A DNA stretch of 64,000 bases. Origin: CAZRGV01 sp964599655 (lineage in GTDB: Bacteria > Planctomycetota > Planctomycetia > Isosphaerales > Isosphaeraceae). The position numbers were made by a program, and so were the translations under genes. The notes beneath the pieces are model-generated. The model had not been told where the DNA came from. It saw only the letters and a list, made by a program, of their open reading frames with translations, and searched no databases. Of this stretch, positions 61,993-64,000 are shown piece after piece; position 1 is the first letter of the stretch, and each line of letters starts with the position of its first letter. The DNA lies in contig CAZRGV010000015.1 of NCBI GenBank assembly GCA_964599655.1, forward strand, positions 1 through 64,000, given 5' to 3'.

Positions 61993-63825
61993 GGAGCCCC
62001 GACTCGACCGGATCACGACCATCCGCAAACGTTCGACCCGTCCCCGCTCGACGTTGAAACCCCGAATCGTGTCACGAATGTCGAGTGCGAGTTTCGGATT
62101 CCTCTGAAGCAGGGCGATTTCCCTCTCATCGAGCGCCGCGACGACCTTCGTGTTCCCATCAACGACGTCCTTGACCCAGCCGGGCGACGCCTGGATCGCC
62201 GCGATCGGCCGGCCGATTTCATAGACGAGACCGGGCGGCTGGTAGTTCGCGGTCATGGGCCGCGCGTCTTCCGACTTCGCGATCGCGTCGAGCCGGCTCG
62301 CGACCATCGGTGTCAGCCGGTATCGGTCGCCCGAGGGAAGCAACCAGCCGCCGAGCAGAAGCATCGTGGAGGCCCAGGTCGCCACCAGCCCCAGTGCGGC
62401 CCGCTCCGTCGCCCCTCGCTGGAAACGCTCGACGGCGTAAAGGGTTCCACAAGCAATCACGACAGACATCAACAGACTCGGCCAGAGCATTGGCGTGGGC
62501 AGAACCACGGCGCCCGCCAGAAGGCCAATCGCGAACGTGATCCCCACGCCGGTCAGCAGCCCCATCGCCAGCCGGCCCATCGGCCATCGCCGCAGATTCA
62601 CCCCGGATTCGGCGACTCGTTCCAGAAGCCAGGCGGCCAGCAAGGCGCAGGCCCCGTAGCTCGGCAGAAAGTAATGGATCAGCTTGGTCTGAACGAGTTC
62701 CAGAAGGATCCAGGGCCCCAGTACCCAGCCCAGGAGGAACGCCAGCGCTGGCTGACTGGCTCGCTGCCTCCACGCGCCGACAATCGCCGGAGGAAGTACG
62801 GCCGAGAACGGATAAAACAGCACCAGCGACCCCGCGAGGTAATAACCGGGAAAACCGCCGTGGGTTTCGACGCCCGAGGATACTCGCTTGAGCACTTCCT
62901 TCCCTAGCGCGAATTGATAGAACGCCCCGTTGGTCCGAATTCCAATGGCGATGAACCAGGGGGCCGTCAGCAGCACGAAGAGGGCCAGTCCCCACCGCCA
63001 GCGAAGCCGCTTCCAGCCGGCCACCGGTCCGCCGAAAAGCCACGTCGCAAGCCCCGAAACCGCCAGAAGCGCGACGCCGACCGGACCCTTCGTCAGCGTC
63101 GCCAGCGAGACGGAGACCCAGAACAGCGCCGCCAGCCATCTTGAAGGGCGGCTCGCGAGTTCCCAAAGGGTGAATTGCCCGACGACGAACCAAAGCGTCA
63201 GGGTCGCGTCCGTGGTCGCCAGCTTCGACTCGGCCACCATGATCGGCGAGGTGGCGAGGATCAAGGCGGCCATCCGCCCGGCCTTCTTGCCAAGCATCCG
63301 ACGACCCAGTCCCCAGATCAGCAGGCAGGTCGCCGTTCCGGCGATCGCCGACATGAACCGGGCGCCGAACGGGTTGTCGCCGAAGAGAGTCGTTCCGCCC
63401 AGCATGAGCCAGTAGATCAGGACGGGCTTATGGTAGCGAGGCTCGTTGTTGAACGTCGGGTGAAGCCAGTCGCCATTGGCGCGCATCTCCCGGGCACAGC
63501 CGGCGTATCGAGGCTCATCGCGGTCCCAGAGACTCATCCTACCGTTGCCGGCCAGATTCAACGTCAAGGTCAGCAGGGCGATCAGGCTGGCTTCGATGAG
63601 GCGGCTTCGGAGCGTCTCCATCGCAACGGCCGCTGGCTCGGATTGCGATTCCACGGCGTCCTCCATGAACTCTTCGCGAGGCCCGTCCTGGGCATCGTCT
63701 TGACCTCGAGCGTTTCGTGGCTTCTCCCCGGGTCTGGACAAGGAATGCGGTACGGCTGGCCCAAACGGTGGGGGTTGCCGAGTATAATCCAACGAGTGAT
63801 TTCCGTTGAGGTCGATTTCCGCCAT
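61951..63825 (-). CDS. ArnT/PMT-type glycosyltransferase (GT-C, multi-pass membrane)
   Basis: 624 residues from the ATG at 63825; the conserved part starts later (about residue 70, TLRSRLIEASLIALLTLTLN), so the leader is uncertain. Motif LWDRDEPRYAGCAREM places the catalytic Asp-Glu pair in the first periplasmic loop, as in ArnT and protein O-mannosyltransferases. About 12 membrane helices follow, with YHKPVLIYWLMLG and LLELVQTKLIHYFLPSYGACALL. A soluble C-terminal domain of about 130 residues ends the protein. It transfers sugars from polyprenyl phosphate to lipid A, protein or glycan. Confidence 0.88.
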   Translation of the reverse strand: MAEIDLNGNHSLDYTRQPPPFGPAVPHSLSRPGEKPRNARGQDDAQDGPREEFMEDAVESQSEPAAVAMETLRSRLIEASLIALLTLTLNLAGNGRMSLWDRDEPRYAGCAREMRANGDWLHPTFNNEPRYHKPVLIYWLMLGGTTLFGDNPFGARFMSAIAGTATCLLIWGLGRRMLGKKAGRMAALILATSPIMVAESKLATTDATLTLWFVVGQFTLWELASRPSRWLAALFWVSVSLATLTKGPVGVALLAVSGLATWLFGGPVAGWKRLRWRWGLALFVLLTAPWFIAIGIRTNGAFYQFALGKEVLKRVSSGVETHGGFPGYYLAGSLVLFYPFSAVLPPAIVGAWRQRASQPALAFLLGWVLGPWILLELVQTKLIHYFLPSYGACALLAAWLLERVAESGVNLRRWPMGRLAMGLLTGVGITFAIGLLAGAVVLPTPMLWPSLLMSVVIACGTLYAVERFQRGATERAALGLVATWASTMLLLGGWLLPSGDRYRLTPMVASRLDAIAKSEDARPMTANYQPPGLVYEIGRPIAAIQASPGWVKDVVDGNTKVVAALDEREIALLQRNPKLALDIRDTIRGFNVERGRVERLRMVVIRSSRGSSTTARRPEQSLVK

Positions 63826-63866
63826 CGGCCCCACGCAACCCGTCGACGCGTTGAGGATCGTCCGCC

Positions 63867-64000
63867 ATGGCTCAGCAAACTGAGGCCGCCTGCCTGATGA
63901 CCTCCGGCTCCGCTTATCGACGCCGGGCCGGACTTCAGCCCGAGTCGGGAGACCTGATCTTCGCCGGATTCAAGCCGGGTGGCTTCTCGATCTACTTCGG
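63867..64000 (+). CDS. Hypothetical protein, N-terminal 44 residues only
   Basis: Starts at the ATG at 63867 and runs off the right edge: MAQQTEAACLMTSGSAYRRR, then GLQPESGDLIFAG and FKPGGFSIYF. The start is 41 bp from that of the divergent ArnT-like gene. The in-frame stretch is uninterrupted, but a family cannot be named from this length. Confidence 0.55.
   Translation, partial: MAQQTEAACLMTSGSAYRRRAGLQPESGDLIFAGFKPGGFSIYF

Noticed and set aside
1..64000. CRISPR arrays, insertion sequences, prophage or defence genes
   Set aside because: No regularly spaced repeats, transposase, integrase, phage structural or restriction motifs were recognised on either strand.

Overview
The window is high-GC DNA from a Gram-negative bacterium, most likely a planctomycete of the Isosphaeraceae type. 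Supporting signs are a DUF1501 protein beside a Tat-exported Gfo/Idh/MocA oxidoreductase, a LEPR-XLL-like surface protein, a TIGR03067-type secreted protein, LpxD/LpxI lipid A genes, long intergenic stretches and very loose operons. Four runs of N (17822-17831, 32570-32579, 35450-35484, 49356-49365) mark a draft assembly. Three of them interrupt genes, and the N counts do not preserve reading frame.

Layout. 1-5300: the 5' end of dnaK, then pheA, thrC and a polysaccharide export lipoprotein-like gene. 5490-9700: a membrane-anchored GUN4 protein paired with a DUF2993-like protein, a NagB-family deaminase and small secreted or cytosolic proteins. 10000-21430: a cytidylate-kinase-like protein overlapping a membrane SGNH hydrolase, lpxD-lpxI, a HAD hydrolase, tsaD, a C-terminal processing protease and a DUF255 thioredoxin-fold protein. 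21496-27660: flavin reductase, uvrA, a DHA2-type MFS exporter, a candidate small RNA and a small ORF. 28190-33291: a second SGNH hydrolase, a secreted protein, an anti-sigma-like membrane protein with a secreted partner, and ribD. 33324-37395: a very large gene with J-like, zinc-ribbon and fibronectin-III-like modules, a GAF-like protein and an FKBP isomerase. 37688-40010: leuC (broken by a small deletion), leuD and tRNA-Gln. 40255-44554: a secreted protein with an ExbD-like tail, an alpha/beta hydrolase and RNase D. 44560-49441: an amino-sugar operon (epimerase, NagB, PIG-L deacetylase, MFS transporter) with an AT-rich dyad at its promoter, then a convergent second epimerase. 49619-49984: a tRNA-Lys(UUU) gene split by a 293-nt group I intron. 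50226-56000: DUF1501, Gfo/Idh/MocA, an HTH protein and a surface protein. 55657-64000: purD with an internal 70-residue tandem duplication, asd, PPK2, truA, a small secreted protein, a GT4 glycosyltransferase, an ArnT-type glycosyltransferase and the start of one more gene.

Most of the window is chromosomal housekeeping: amino-acid synthesis (pheA, thrC, asd, leuCD), purine and riboflavin synthesis (purD, ribD), tRNA modification (tsaD, truA), DNA repair (uvrA) and envelope construction (lpxD, lpxI, the export protein, glycosyltransferases). I see no phage, insertion sequence, CRISPR array or defence island. The observations most worth following are the tRNA-Lys group I intron, the duplicated ATP-grasp segment in PurD, the GUN4 protein in an apparently non-photosynthetic context, the J-like/zinc-ribbon/FN3 protein, the leuC lesion and the candidate small RNA at about 27200.
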